Positions 32,240 to 41,643 of a stretch of DNA of 64,000 nt are shown piece by piece (position 1 is the stretch's first letter; each line of letters opens with the position of its first letter). The stretch is taken from positions 1-64,000 of the forward strand of contig NZ_JOBF01000007.1 of the NCBI RefSeq assembly GCF_000718635.1. Direction: 5' to 3'. A program made the translations under genes and the position numbers. This DNA is from Streptomyces varsoviensis (lineage in GTDB: Bacteria > Actinomycetota > Actinomycetes > Streptomycetales > Streptomycetaceae). The notes beneath the pieces were generated by a model. The model did not search any database. It was not told the origin of the DNA and saw nothing but the letters and a program-made list of their open reading frames with translations.

Positions 32240-34333
32240 ATGATCGAGAGACCCGCACAGCCCGTACCGGCCGGCCCCGGCCGCCGTCTGCTGCTGGGGG
32301 CGGGGGCCGCGACGGCCGCCGCCCTCGCCCTGCCCGCCGGGCGCGCGAGCGCGGCCGGGGCCCGTCCTACGGGGCGGGCCGGGGCCGCGGCGGACGGCGG
32401 CCTCCAGCCGTACGCCGCGTACTGGTTCCCCGACTCCCTGCCCAGCGGCAGCCCCGGCGAGGGCGTCGTCTGGCGCTCCCTCGGCTCGTGGACGCCCGCC
32501 TCGGACCCGGACCTGGCGTTCAACAAATCGACGGTGCCGCTGGCGAAGCGGTTCACGCCGCCGCCCGCGAACGGCACGGCCCGCGCCGGGCAGGCGCGCG
32601 TCTCGGCGCTGGCCGCCTTCGACCACACCGCCGGCAACCCCGCCCAGGGGTCGGCGACCGCCGACTACTACGCCCTGACCCAGTGGGCGTACCTGGACGA
32701 GCTGGTCTTCTGGGGCGGCTCGTCGGCCGAGGGGCTGATCCTCGCGCCGAACGCGCCCGTCGTGGACGCCGCGCACCGCAACGGCGTGCCGGTGCTCGGC
32801 ACGGTCTTCCTGCCGCCCGCCGCGTACGGCGGGCAGCTCGCGTGGACCCGCGACCTGGTGCGCCGGGCCGCCGACGGGAGCTTCCCGATCGCGGACAAGC
32901 TGATCGCGGTGGCCCGCGCGTACGGCTTCGACGGCTGGTTCCTGAACGCCGAGACCGGCGGCGGGGACGCGGCGCTCGGCGCGGCCATGCGCGATTTCGT
33001 GGGGTATCTGCGGAAGCACGGCGAGGGGCTGCGCGTCACCTGGTACGACGCGATGACCGAGGCCGGCTCCGTGGACTGGCAGAACGCGCTCAACGACCGC
33101 AACGCGGCCTTCTTCCGCGCCTCGGACTCGATGTTCCTGAATTTCAACTGGACCCGTTCCGGGCTCGCCGCGTCCGGGAAGCTCGCCGAGCGCCTGGGCC
33201 GGGACCGGTACGAGCTGTGGGCGGGCGTGGACGTCGAGTCCAACGGCTGGGACACGCGGGTGGACTGGGACTCCGTCGTCCCCGCGGCCGGTGGGCACGT
33301 CACCTCGTTCGGCTTCTACCGCCCCGAGTGGACCTGGACCAGCCTGCCGAAGGACAAGCGCTCCCCCGCCGAGTTCCACGCGCGCGACGACCGCTTCTGG
33401 ACGGGCCCCTCACTGGACCCGTCGGCCCCGGCGGGCGGCGCCTGGCGGCCGGCCGCCGCGTCGGTCGCGGACCGCTCCACCCTGACCGCGCTGCCGTTCG
33501 CCACGGCCTTCAACACCGGCCACGGCACCGGCTGGTACGAGCGGGGCGAGCGCACCGGCGACGCCCCCTGGAACCATCTCGGGCTCCAGGACCGGCTGCC
33601 CGGCCGCCGCTGGGTGATCCACACCGACGGCGCCCGGCCGGACGTCTCCTTCGACTTCGCGGACGCCTGGCGCGGCGGCAGCAGCCTGCTCGTCGCGGGC
33701 GCGCTCGGATCGCCCGCGACCGTCGAGCTGTTCACCGCGCGGCTGCCCGTCTCGGCCGCCACCGTGGTCGAGCTGGCCCACCGCACCGACGCCGGTTCGG
33801 GCGGCGTGCGCGTGGAGCTCGCCGTGTCCACGGAGGAGCCCTACCGCTTCACCTACCTCGACGCGGGCACCCTGCGCGCGGGCGGCCGGGGCTGGTCCAC
33901 CGCCACGCTCCGCCTCGGCCGGGCGCTGCGCGGCGCGAAGGCCCGTACGCTGCGCGCCGTCGGCGTCCGCCTCACCACCCTCGACGGGAGCGCGGTCCGC
34001 TGGCGGCTGGGCTCCCTCGCGATCCGCGACGCGCACGCGTCCGGGCCGCGCAGGCCGGGAGCCCTCAAGGTCACCGCGTCACGCCCCGGCGCGGACGGCA
34101 CGGCGGCGCTGCGGCTGTCCTGGGGCCGGGCGAGCGGCCCCGTACGCCATTACGAACTGCACCAGATCCTGCCCGGGGGCGCGCGCCGCTTCCTCGGCGG
34201 CACCTGCGGCACGGCGTTCTACGTGCCGTCGCTGCGGCGCGCGTCCCAGGAGGCGGCCACCCGGGTCGAGCTCCGTACCGTGGACGAGCTGTTCGCTTCC
34301 TCCGACCCTGTTTCCACCACCTTCCACTGGTAG
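32240..34333 (+). CDS. Secreted GH85 endo-beta-N-acetylglucosaminidase (copy 1)
   Basis: A 697-residue exported enzyme. The N-terminus has a twin-arginine-like signal (GRRLLLGAGAATAAALAL, cleaved near ASAAGA). The catalytic barrel has the GH85 N-x-E pair Asn236/Glu238 in GFDGWFLNAET, and a C-terminal jelly-roll/beta-sandwich part follows. GH85 enzymes cut between the two GlcNAc residues of N-linked glycans by substrate-assisted catalysis. It lies 75 bp after the GH5-like gene and 22 bp before the GH38 gene. A short GAGCTTC repeat (32164-32186) precedes it. Confidence 0.9.
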   Translation: MIERPAQPVPAGPGRRLLLGAGAATAAALALPAGRASAAGARPTGRAGAAADGGLQPYAAYWFPDSLPSGSPGEGVVWRSLGSWTPASDPDLAFNKSTVPLAKRFTPPPANGTARAGQARVSALAAFDHTAGNPAQGSATADYYALTQWAYLDELVFWGGSSAEGLILAPNAPVVDAAHRNGVPVLGTVFLPPAAYGGQLAWTRDLVRRAADGSFPIADKLIAVARAYGFDGWFLNAETGGGDAALGAAMRDFVGYLRKHGEGLRVTWYDAMTEAGSVDWQNALNDRNAAFFRASDSMFLNFNWTRSGLAASGKLAERLGRDRYELWAGVDVESNGWDTRVDWDSVVPAAGGHVTSFGFYRPEWTWTSLPKDKRSPAEFHARDDRFWTGPSLDPSAPAGGAWRPAAASVADRSTLTALPFATAFNTGHGTGWYERGERTGDAPWNHLGLQDRLPGRRWVIHTDGARPDVSFDFADAWRGGSSLLVAGALGSPATVELFTARLPVSAATVVELAHRTDAGSGGVRVELAVSTEEPYRFTYLDAGTLRAGGRGWSTATLRLGRALRGAKARTLRAVGVRLTTLDGSAVRWRLGSLAIRDAHASGPRRPGALKVTASRPGADGTAALRLSWGRASGPVRHYELHQILPGGARRFLGGTCGTAFYVPSLRRASQEAATRVELRTVDELFASSDPVSTTFHW

Positions 34334-34355
34334 CTCTCGCTAAGGAATTCCTTCC

Positions 34356-37300
34356 ATGCACAACGACCGTTCCATCACCGAAGCCCGCCTCAAGCGGGTT
34401 CTCGACGAGCGCATCCGCCCCGCCCTCTACCCCGAGTCGGTGCCGCTGACCGTCGGCGTGTGGAACGCGCCCGGCGAGCCCGTACCCGTCGAGGAGGGCA
34501 TCGCCGCCGCCCGTACGCCGATCGAGGTGGGCTCCCCCTGGGGCCCGCCGTGGGGCACGAGCTGGTTCACCGTCACCGGGACCGTGCCCGCCGCGTGGGC
34601 GGGGCGGACCGTGGAGGCCGTGCTCGACCTCGGCTTCGACGAGAACATGCCCGGCTTCCAGTGCGAGGGCCTCATCTACCGGCCCGACGGCACCCCGGTC
34701 AAGGGCCTCAACCCGCGCAACCAGTGGGTGCGGATCGGGTCGCCGGCCGAGGGCGGGGAGAAGGTGGAGCTGCACATCGAGGCGGCCTCCAACCCGGTGC
34801 TCCTCGACTACCACCCCTTCCTCCCCACCGAGCTGGGCGACAAGGAGACCGCGGGCAGCGAGCCGCAGTACAAGCTGGCCCGGATGGACCTCGCGGTCTT
34901 CGACGAGACCGTGTGGGAGCTGGTCCAGGACCTGGAGGTGCTGGGCGAGCTGATGGCCGAGCTGTCCACGGACTCGCCGCGCCGCTGGGAGATCCTGCGG
35001 GCCGTGGAGCGGGCGCTGGACGCCGTCGACCTCCAGGACGTGGGCGGCACCGCCGCGCGCGCCCGGGCGGAGCTGACGGAGGTGCTGTCCGCCCCGGCGC
35101 ACGCCTCGGCGCACCGCATCAGCGCGATCGGTCACGCGCACATCGACTCGGCGTGGCTGTGGCCGCTGCGCGAGACGGTCCGCAAGGTGGCGCGTACGAC
35201 GTCGAACATGACGGCGCTGCTGGAGGACGAGCCGGAGTTCGTCTACGCGATGTCGCAGGCGCAGCAGTTCGCGTGGATCAAGGAGCACCGGCCGGAGGTC
35301 TACGCCAAGGTCAAGAAGGCCGTGGCCGACGGCCGGTTCGTGCCGGTCGGCGGCATGTGGGTGGAGTCGGACACCAACATGCCCGGCTCGGAGGCGCTGG
35401 CCCGGCAGTTCGTGCACGGCAAGCGGTTCTTCATGGAGGAGTTCGGGATCGAGCCGCGGGAGGTCTGGCTGCCGGACACCTTCGGCTACTCGGCGTCGCT
35501 GCCGCAGATCGTCAAGCAGGCGGGCGCCAAGTGGTTCCTGACGCAGAAGATCTCGTGGAGCCAGACCAACAAGTTCCCGCACCACACCTTCTGGTGGGAG
35601 GGGCTGGACGGCACCCGCGTCTTCACCCACTTCCCGCCGATGGACACGTACAACGCGCAGCTCTCCGGCAAGGAGGTCGCGCACGCGGTCGCCAACTTCC
35701 AGGAGAAGGGCAGCGCGACGCGGTCGATCGCGCCGACCGGCTGGGGCGACGGCGGCGGCGGCACGACCCGCGAGATGGTGGCGCGCGCCAAGCGGCTGAA
35801 GGACCTTGAGGGCTCGGCGAAGGTCGTCTTCGAGAAGCCGTCGGAGTTCTTCGAGAAGGCGCAGGCGGAGTACGAGCACGCGCCGGTGTGGGTCGGTGAG
35901 CTGTACCTGGAGCTGCACCGGGCGACGCTGACCAGCCAGGCCAAGACCAAGCAGGGCAACCGGCGCTCCGAGCACCTGCTGCGCGAGGCGGAGCTGTGGG
36001 CGGCGACGGCCGCGGTACGGGCCGGGTTCGCCTACCCGTACGAGCGGTTCGACCGGCTGTGGAAGGCCGTGCTGCTGCTCCAGTTCCACGACATCCTGCC
36101 CGGCACCTCGATCGCCTGGGTGCACCGCGAGGCGGCCGAGCGGTACGCGGCGATCGGCGCGGAGCTGACGGAGATCATCGAGGCGGCGCAGCGGGCCCTG
36201 GCCGGCGACGCCGCGGCCGATACGTCCGTGGTCTTCAACGCGGCCCCGCACGCCCGGGCCGGCATCGCGGCGGGCGGCGCGGCGGTGGCCGCCGACAGCG
36301 GCCGGCCGGTGACGGCCGAGACGCGCGAGGACGGCTCCTTCGTGCTGGAGAACGGGCTGCTGCGGGTCGTCGTCGACGGCCGCGGACTCGTCGTCTCCGC
36401 GTACGACCTGGTGGCGGAGCGCGAGACGATCGCGCCGGGCGAGGCCGCCAACCTGCTCCAGCTCCACCCGGACTTCCCGAACATGTGGGACGCCTGGGAC
36501 GTCGACCACTTCTACCGCAACACCGTCACCGACCTCACGGACGCCGAGTCCGTGGAGCTGCTGGCGGAGGCCGGCTCCGTGCGGGTCGTCCGGGCGTTCG
36601 GCGCGTCCCGCGTCGAGCAGACGCTGACCCTCCCGGCCGGCGAGCGGCGCCTGGACATCGACACCGAGGTGGACTGGCACGAGACGGAGAAGTTCCTCAA
36701 GACGGCCTTCCCGCTGGACGTGCACGCGGACCGGACGGCGGCGGAGACGCAGTTCGGCCACCTGTACCGGGCGACACACACCAACACGAGCTGGGACGCC
36801 GCGAAGTTCGAGGCGTGCCAGCACCGGTTCGTGCACGTGGAGGAGCCGGGCTGGGGCGTGGCCGTCGTCAACGACTCGACGTACGGCTACGACGTGACGC
36901 GCGCCGTGCGCGAGAGCGACACGGGCACGACCACGACGGTGCGGCTGTCCCTGCTGCGCGCCCCGCGCTTCCCGGACCCGCGCACCGACCAGGGCGTGCA
37001 CCGCTTCCGGTACGCGCTGGTGCCCGGCGCGACGATCGGCGACGCGGTCCGAGAGGGCTACCGCGTGAACCTGCCGGAGCGCCGCGTCGCCGGTGACGCC
37101 CAGGTGGCGCCGCTGGTGACGGCGGGCGACGACGCGGTGGTGGTGACGGCCGTGAAGCTCGCGGACGACGGCAGCGGCGATGTCGTGGTCCGGCTGTACG
37201 AGTCGCGCGGCGGCCGTGTCCGTACGAAGGTGACCGCCGGTTTCGCCCTGGCCTCGGCCGCGTACTGCGACCTGCTGGAGCGGCCCACCGCCGACGCCGG

Positions 37301-37373
37301 GGCGGCGGACGGCGAGATCTCCCTGTCCCTGCGTCCGTTCGAGATCGTGACGCTGCGCCTCGTGAAGGAGTGA
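34356..37373 (+). CDS. GH38 alpha-mannosidase
   Basis: A 1005-residue class II alpha-mannosidase. The zinc site begins with His262-x-Asp264 in GHAHIDSAWLWP, and the catalytic nucleophile is Asp374 in WLPDTFGYSASLPQI. VGGMWVESDTNMPG between them is the other family signature. It lacks a signal peptide and so acts on imported glycans, removing alpha-linked mannose before the beta-mannosidase step. The family length of about 1000 residues fits. Its AAGGAG-ending 3' region provides the ribosome binding site for the second GH85 gene. Confidence 0.93.
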   Translation: MHNDRSITEARLKRVLDERIRPALYPESVPLTVGVWNAPGEPVPVEEGIAAARTPIEVGSPWGPPWGTSWFTVTGTVPAAWAGRTVEAVLDLGFDENMPGFQCEGLIYRPDGTPVKGLNPRNQWVRIGSPAEGGEKVELHIEAASNPVLLDYHPFLPTELGDKETAGSEPQYKLARMDLAVFDETVWELVQDLEVLGELMAELSTDSPRRWEILRAVERALDAVDLQDVGGTAARARAELTEVLSAPAHASAHRISAIGHAHIDSAWLWPLRETVRKVARTTSNMTALLEDEPEFVYAMSQAQQFAWIKEHRPEVYAKVKKAVADGRFVPVGGMWVESDTNMPGSEALARQFVHGKRFFMEEFGIEPREVWLPDTFGYSASLPQIVKQAGAKWFLTQKISWSQTNKFPHHTFWWEGLDGTRVFTHFPPMDTYNAQLSGKEVAHAVANFQEKGSATRSIAPTGWGDGGGGTTREMVARAKRLKDLEGSAKVVFEKPSEFFEKAQAEYEHAPVWVGELYLELHRATLTSQAKTKQGNRRSEHLLREAELWAATAAVRAGFAYPYERFDRLWKAVLLLQFHDILPGTSIAWVHREAAERYAAIGAELTEIIEAAQRALAGDAAADTSVVFNAAPHARAGIAAGGAAVAADSGRPVTAETREDGSFVLENGLLRVVVDGRGLVVSAYDLVAERETIAPGEAANLLQLHPDFPNMWDAWDVDHFYRNTVTDLTDAESVELLAEAGSVRVVRAFGASRVEQTLTLPAGERRLDIDTEVDWHETEKFLKTAFPLDVHADRTAAETQFGHLYRATHTNTSWDAAKFEACQHRFVHVEEPGWGVAVVNDSTYGYDVTRAVRESDTGTTTTVRLSLLRAPRFPDPRTDQGVHRFRYALVPGATIGDAVREGYRVNLPERRVAGDAQVAPLVTAGDDAVVVTAVKLADDGSGDVVVRLYESRGGRVRTKVTAGFALASAAYCDLLERPTADAGAADGEISLSLRPFEIVTLRLVKE

Positions 37374-37381
37374 CCCCCTCG

Positions 37382-39502
37382 ATGGAACGCAGAGCGTTCA
37401 TCGCCATGCTCGGTGCGGCCGGCGTCAGCGTCGGCCTCGCCGGGCAGGCGGGCCCGTTCGCCGCGGCGGCTGCCGCGGCGGACGGGCCGCCGGCCCCGGA
37501 CCGGGCCCCGCACCAGCCGTACATGCACGGCTACGACGCGGCGGCCCTCAAGCGGTGGACCCCCGAGAGCGACCCGCACGCGCGGTATCTGCGCTCGCGG
37601 GTGCCGCTGGCCGAGCGCATCGCGCCGTTCGCCGCGACCCAGGCGAACCCGAAGCTGGCGACGGCCCCGCAGCTCATGAACCTGTCGTTCGACTACGACA
37701 ATTCCTTTTTCACCGCGTTCAAATACAACGACACCTTCGCGCGCCGGCTGCTGCGTTTCTGGCAGTACAGCGATCTGTACGGTTCGTGGCACGGCATGCC
37801 CATCGAGGGCTCCCCCGTCGACAAGCCGGTGCACGGCCTGATCAATCTGCCCAACCCCGCTTATACGGACGCGGCGCACCGCAATGGCGTACGGTCCCTG
37901 GGGTGCTGGTTCTGGCCGCGCGACGGCGCCTTCTCGGACTATCTGGAGCAGCGCGCGGACGGGTCGTTCCCGGTGGCGGACAAGCTGATCGAGATGGCCG
38001 CGTATTTCGGCTTCGACGGTTATTTCATCAACCAGGAAGCGTCCATTTCGGAGCAGGACGCGGCCGGGCTGATGAAGATGCTCAAATATCTGCGGTCGAA
38101 GGCCCCGGCCGGATTCCATCTCCAGTGGTACGACACGATCATGGTCAATGGCCGGCTGTCCTACCAGAATCAGCTCAACGACCGGAACGCGCCGTGGATT
38201 CAGGACGGCGGCACCCCGGTGATGAACAGCCTCTTCGCCAATTACGCGTGGAACGAGGCGCGGGTCGTAACGTCCCGGGAGACGGCGAAGAAGCTGGGCC
38301 TGGACCCGTACAAGGTCGCGTTCCTCGGCACGGAGAACGAGAAGTACGGCTTCAACCCGCCGTACGACACCCGGCTGATCTTCCCGGAGGGGCAGCCGGC
38401 CCGGACGAGCTGGGCGCTGTTCGGCTCGCACTTCGCGTGGGACCGGTTCCCGGACCGGGAGAACCCCGACGCGCAGGCGGGCGTCTTCCGGCGCGAGCGG
38501 CAGTACTGGTCCGGCCCGAACGAGGACCCGACGCGCACCGGCCGGACGGAGTACGTGCCGTGGCCGGACGAGGACGACGGCAAGGGGCGCGACGAGAACA
38601 ACCCGAAGAAGTGGGACGGCGTCGCGCACTACATCACCGAGCGGTCCGTCATCGGCTCGTTCCCCTTCGTGACCCGCTTCAACACCGGGCACGGGCGCGC
38701 CTTCCACATCGGCGGCAAGCGGGTGAGCGGCGCGCAGTGGAACAACGCGAGCGTGCAGGACATCCTGCCCACCTGGCAGTTCTGGGCGACCAGCCCGGGG
38801 ACGCCGCTGAGCGTCGACTACGACTACACCACGGCGTACGACGGCGGCTGCTCGCTGAAGGTCTCGGGCGAGCTGGGCCCCGGCAACCCGACGACCGTCC
38901 GCCTGTTCAAGACGCGGCTGGCGGTGCGGGGCGGCGAGTCGCTGCGCCTGACGTACACGGTGGGGCGGTCCGGGCCGGCGAGCGACCTGGAGGCCGGGCT
39001 GATCTTCGAGGACTCCCCCGAGGAGTTCGTATGGCTGCGGCTCCCCAAGGCAGGCCCGCACGGCTGGCACACCCACTCCCTCCCCCTCGGCCGCTTCCGG
39101 GGCCGCACGATCGCCGCGATCGGGCTCCGGGTCTCCGCCGGCCACCGCGGCTCGTACGCCGTGAACATCGGCGAACTGGCGCTGCTCCCGGGCGGCCGGC
39201 CCCTGCGGGTCGAGCGGCCGGGCGGGTTCCAGGTCGACGCCGCGCACATCGCGGGCGGCTCGGCCGAGGTGTTCCTGTCCTGGCGGATGGCCGGGTCGGG
39301 GGTCTGGTACTACGACATCTCCCGGCTCGGGGGTGACGGCGGCCACGAGGCGATCGGCCGGATCTACGACGAGGTCTTCTACGTCAAGGCGCTGCAGCGC
39401 GCGGGCCGCGAACGGTCCACGACGCTCCAGCTCGTGGCGGTCGCCCCGGACGGTACGCGGTCGGCTCCGGCGACTGCCCAGGTGGTGTGGGCAGCGGGTT
39501 AG
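37382..39502 (+). CDS. Secreted GH85 endo-beta-N-acetylglucosaminidase (copy 2)
   Basis: A 706-residue paralogue of the first GH85 enzyme. A Tat-type signal MERRAFIAMLGAAGVSVGLA opens it. The catalytic pair is Asn217/Glu219 in GFDGYFINQEAS, followed by a C-terminal beta-sandwich region (residues about 480-700). The ATG at 37382 is favoured because AAGGAG lies 12 nt upstream; a GTG at 37370 would overlap the GH38 stop but has no spacing. Sequence differences between the two copies, especially around the catalytic loop, suggest different glycan preferences. Confidence 0.9.
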   Translation: MERRAFIAMLGAAGVSVGLAGQAGPFAAAAAAADGPPAPDRAPHQPYMHGYDAAALKRWTPESDPHARYLRSRVPLAERIAPFAATQANPKLATAPQLMNLSFDYDNSFFTAFKYNDTFARRLLRFWQYSDLYGSWHGMPIEGSPVDKPVHGLINLPNPAYTDAAHRNGVRSLGCWFWPRDGAFSDYLEQRADGSFPVADKLIEMAAYFGFDGYFINQEASISEQDAAGLMKMLKYLRSKAPAGFHLQWYDTIMVNGRLSYQNQLNDRNAPWIQDGGTPVMNSLFANYAWNEARVVTSRETAKKLGLDPYKVAFLGTENEKYGFNPPYDTRLIFPEGQPARTSWALFGSHFAWDRFPDRENPDAQAGVFRRERQYWSGPNEDPTRTGRTEYVPWPDEDDGKGRDENNPKKWDGVAHYITERSVIGSFPFVTRFNTGHGRAFHIGGKRVSGAQWNNASVQDILPTWQFWATSPGTPLSVDYDYTTAYDGGCSLKVSGELGPGNPTTVRLFKTRLAVRGGESLRLTYTVGRSGPASDLEAGLIFEDSPEEFVWLRLPKAGPHGWHTHSLPLGRFRGRTIAAIGLRVSAGHRGSYAVNIGELALLPGGRPLRVERPGGFQVDAAHIAGGSAEVFLSWRMAGSGVWYYDISRLGGDGGHEAIGRIYDEVFYVKALQRAGRERSTTLQLVAVAPDGTRSAPATAQVVWAAG

Positions 39503-39511
39503 CGTGAGCGG

Positions 39512-40063
39512 ATGACGACTTACGTGGGCCTGCTGCGCGGCATCAATGTGGGCAAGCACAACCGGGTCCCGATGGCGACGCTGCGGGACCTGCTGACGGG
39601 GATGGGGTGCGTGGCGGTGCGCACGCACCTCAACAGCGGCAACGCCGTCTTCACGCACCCGGCCGCCTCCGGCGCGGACGGCGAGCGGCGGCTCGCGGCC
39701 GAGTTGGAGGCGGCCATCGCCGGTGAACTGGGGTTCGCCGTCCCCTGCGTGCTGCGGGAGGGCGGCGACCTGCGGCGCGTCATCGACGAGAACCCCTTCG
39801 ACATGACGGGGCTCGACCCGTCGCGCTTCCTGGTGACCTTCCTGGCCGGGCCGCTGGACGCGGCCCGGCTGGAGGGGATCGACCCGGCGGCGTACGCCCC
39901 CGAGGAGTTCGCCGCGGGGAAGCGCGAGGTATACAGCCACTATCCCGACGGCCTGCGGCAGGCGAAGCTGGCACCGCTCCTGACCGACCGCCGCCTCGGC
40001 ACGACGGCCACGGCGCGCAACTGGAACACGGTGGTCAAGCTCGCGGAGCTGGCCGGCGTGTGA
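39512..40063 (+). CDS. DUF1697 protein
   Basis: A 183-residue protein beginning TTYVGLLRGINVGKHNRVPM, the hallmark of the DUF1697 family, with LNSGNAVF following. The family's biochemical role is not established. It starts 9 bp after the second GH85 gene and might be on the same transcript, but nothing links it to glycan use. The length is normal for the family and no motif suggests an active site. Confidence 0.85.
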   Translation: MTTYVGLLRGINVGKHNRVPMATLRDLLTGMGCVAVRTHLNSGNAVFTHPAASGADGERRLAAELEAAIAGELGFAVPCVLREGGDLRRVIDENPFDMTGLDPSRFLVTFLAGPLDAARLEGIDPAAYAPEEFAAGKREVYSHYPDGLRQAKLAPLLTDRRLGTTATARNWNTVVKLAELAGV

Positions 40064-40103
40064 CGGTTTGTCACCTGTTGGCTCGTCAGGGCGTGGCGGG
40101 CCG

Positions 40104-40991
40104 TCAGTTACTTTCCCAGGCAGCGGCGTTGGCCGCCGCGTGCTCGGCGAATGAGCGCGGCGGACGGCCCGTGACCTGCTCCACGGTGGGAGTCGTACGG
40201 TCCTCCGCGCCCTCGGCGATGGCCCGGTCCATGTCCGCGAGCAGGTCGGCGAACCGCTCCGGGACGCCGGAGGCGGTCAGCCGGTCGCGCATGGCCTCGT
40301 AGCCGATGGCGCGGTGGCGGACCGGCCGCCCGGCGTGGGCGGAGACGGTGGCGGCGATGTCCGCGTAACTCAGCGCCTCGGGGCCGGTGATGAGGTGCGC
40401 GGTGTTGTGCGGGCGCGCGTCGGTCAGCGCTCGTACGCCGACCTCGGCGATGTCGTCGGCGTCGACGAAACCGACGCGGCCGTCGCCGGTGGCCGTCACG
40501 ATCTCGTCGTGGGCGCGGATGCTCTGGGCGTGGAGGTGGTCGCCGGTGAAGTTCTGCATGAACCAGGAGGGCCGGAGCACGGCCCACTCCGGGAACTCCG
40601 CGCGCAGGGCCCGGTGCACCACGCCGAGGCCGTCGGCATCCTCGGGGATCGCGGAGGAGCTGAGGAGGACGACGCGGCGCACGCCCTGGCTCCGCGCCGC
40701 GCGCAGGAACGGGAGCATGGGCACCGCGGGGTCCGAGGCGGCGGTGGGCGGGACGAGGTAGAGGCCGCGCACCCCGGCGAGGGCCGGGGCGTGGGTCGAC
40801 GCGTCGTCCCAGTCGAAGCGCGTGGGTACGACGCCGGGGCCGCCGCCCGGCCCTGTCGCGGCCCGCCCGCTGCCGGCGCGCCTGCTTCCGGCGCGTACGC
40901 GGTGGCCGAGTTCGGCCAGCCGGGCGGCGACGCGGCGGCCGGTGTTGCCGGTGCCGCCGGTCACCAGGAAGGTGTCGTCGGTCGTCTGCAT
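40104..40991 (-). CDS. NmrA-like NAD(P)-binding protein
   Basis: A 295-residue atypical SDR of the NmrA/quinone oxidoreductase 2 type: Rossmann motif VTGGTGNTGRRVA at the N-terminus and the segment RRVVLLSSSAIPE in the middle, with no classical Tyr-x-x-x-Lys catalytic pair visible. Such proteins reduce quinones or sense NADP. The ATG at 40991 is near GGAGCACACC. It is the second gene of a minus-strand pair with the SnoaL-like gene, divergent from a TetR gene and two operators that should control it. Confidence 0.85.
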   Translation of the reverse strand: MQTTDDTFLVTGGTGNTGRRVAARLAELGHRVRAGSRRAGSGRAATGPGGGPGVVPTRFDWDDASTHAPALAGVRGLYLVPPTAASDPAVPMLPFLRAARSQGVRRVVLLSSSAIPEDADGLGVVHRALRAEFPEWAVLRPSWFMQNFTGDHLHAQSIRAHDEIVTATGDGRVGFVDADDIAEVGVRALTDARPHNTAHLITGPEALSYADIAATVSAHAGRPVRHRAIGYEAMRDRLTASGVPERFADLLADMDRAIAEGAEDRTTPTVEQVTGRPPRSFAEHAAANAAAWESN

Positions 40992-41023
40992 GGTGTGCTC
41001 CTGGGAGATGTGGGTCACTGCTG

Positions 41024-41470
41024 CTACGCGGCCGAGGACGGGGCGCCGCTCCAGGGCGCGTCGGGACCGGCGGCCAGTTCGCCGGCGGCGAGGGGGTTCC
41101 AGTAGTCGCGGTAGTGGGTGAAGAGGCCGTTCTTCACGGTGGCGACCACGATGTAGCTCATCTCGTACGGGCGGCCGGTCGACACGACGCGCCCCTCGGC
41201 GCGCATCTCGACGATGATCACCTCGGGGTTCTCGGTCTGGTGGACCTCGACGTACGGGAAGCCGGCGATGTCCACCATGTCCGGGTAGCCGGCCATGTAG
41301 GCGCGGACGGCTTCCTTGCCGTCCAGGCGGCGCGGGGCGCCGGGCGGGGCGAAGGGGAACTCGCAGACGCCGTCCTCGTCCCAGAGGCCGACCCACGCGT
41401 CGATGTCGCCCGCGACCAGGAGGTCGAGTCCGTGACGGAAGACGGCGGAGGGGGTGGTGGTGTCCGACAT
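41024..41470 (-). CDS. SnoaL/NTF2-like protein under TetR control
   Basis: A 148-residue NTF2-like protein (FRHGLDLLVAGDIDAWVGLW, then DGVCEFPFAPPG and VATVKNGLFTHYRDYWNP), typical of the SnoaL-like polyketide cyclase/ketosteroid-isomerase-like superfamily. The start at 41470 follows the divergent promoter region; the NmrA-like gene begins 32 bp past the stop. The small cone-shaped fold has a pocket but no definite catalytic residues can be named. It probably acts with the NmrA protein on a quinone-like or electrophilic compound. Confidence 0.83.
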   Translation of the reverse strand: MSDTTTPSAVFRHGLDLLVAGDIDAWVGLWDEDGVCEFPFAPPGAPRRLDGKEAVRAYMAGYPDMVDIAGFPYVEVHQTENPEVIIVEMRAEGRVVSTGRPYEMSYIVVATVKNGLFTHYRDYWNPLAAGELAAGPDAPWSGAPSSAA

Positions 41471-41563
41471 GGTGTGTTCCTTTCGGTAGGGCGCCGCGGG
41501 GGCGGTGGAGCGTCCGCGGCGGCCGGTCCGCGGATCGGCCGCCGCACGGTCCGCGCTAAGATA

Positions 41564-41578
41564 CGGACCGTCGGTCCG
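41564..41578. promoter_or_regulatory. TetR operator 1
   Basis: CGGACCG-T-CGGTCCG is a perfect 7-bp inverted repeat around a single central T. It lies 94 bp from the SnoaL-like start and 65 bp from the tetR start, in the divergent promoter region. Confidence 0.78.
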
Positions 41579-41584
41579 AATCAC

Positions 41585-41607
41585 TATACGGACCGATAGT
41601 CCGTATA
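41585..41607. promoter_or_regulatory. TetR operator 2
   Basis: TATACGGAC (41585-41593) and GTCCGTATA (41599-41607) are perfect 9-bp arms around CGATA. The shared CGGAC/GTCCG half-sites with operator 1 suggest binding of the same TetR protein, encoded 36 bp downstream. Confidence 0.78.
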
Positions 41608-41643
41608 CGCAATCCCGTGCGCCGCCACCAGGAGGAGCCAGCC

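Noticed and set aside
30233..33379. Minus-strand open frame of about 1050 codons
   Set aside because: It runs antisense across a permease, the GH5-like gene and part of a GH85 gene, which all have clear motifs. High-GC codon use creates such shadows; translation gives low-complexity Arg/Gly/Val sequence.
34071..37001. Minus-strand open frame of about 975 codons opposite GH38
   Set aside because: Antisense shadow of the alpha-mannosidase, with no recognisable domain and no ribosome binding site.
37058..39940. Minus-strand open frame of about 960 codons
   Set aside because: Antisense of the second GH85 gene and the DUF1697 gene; same reason.
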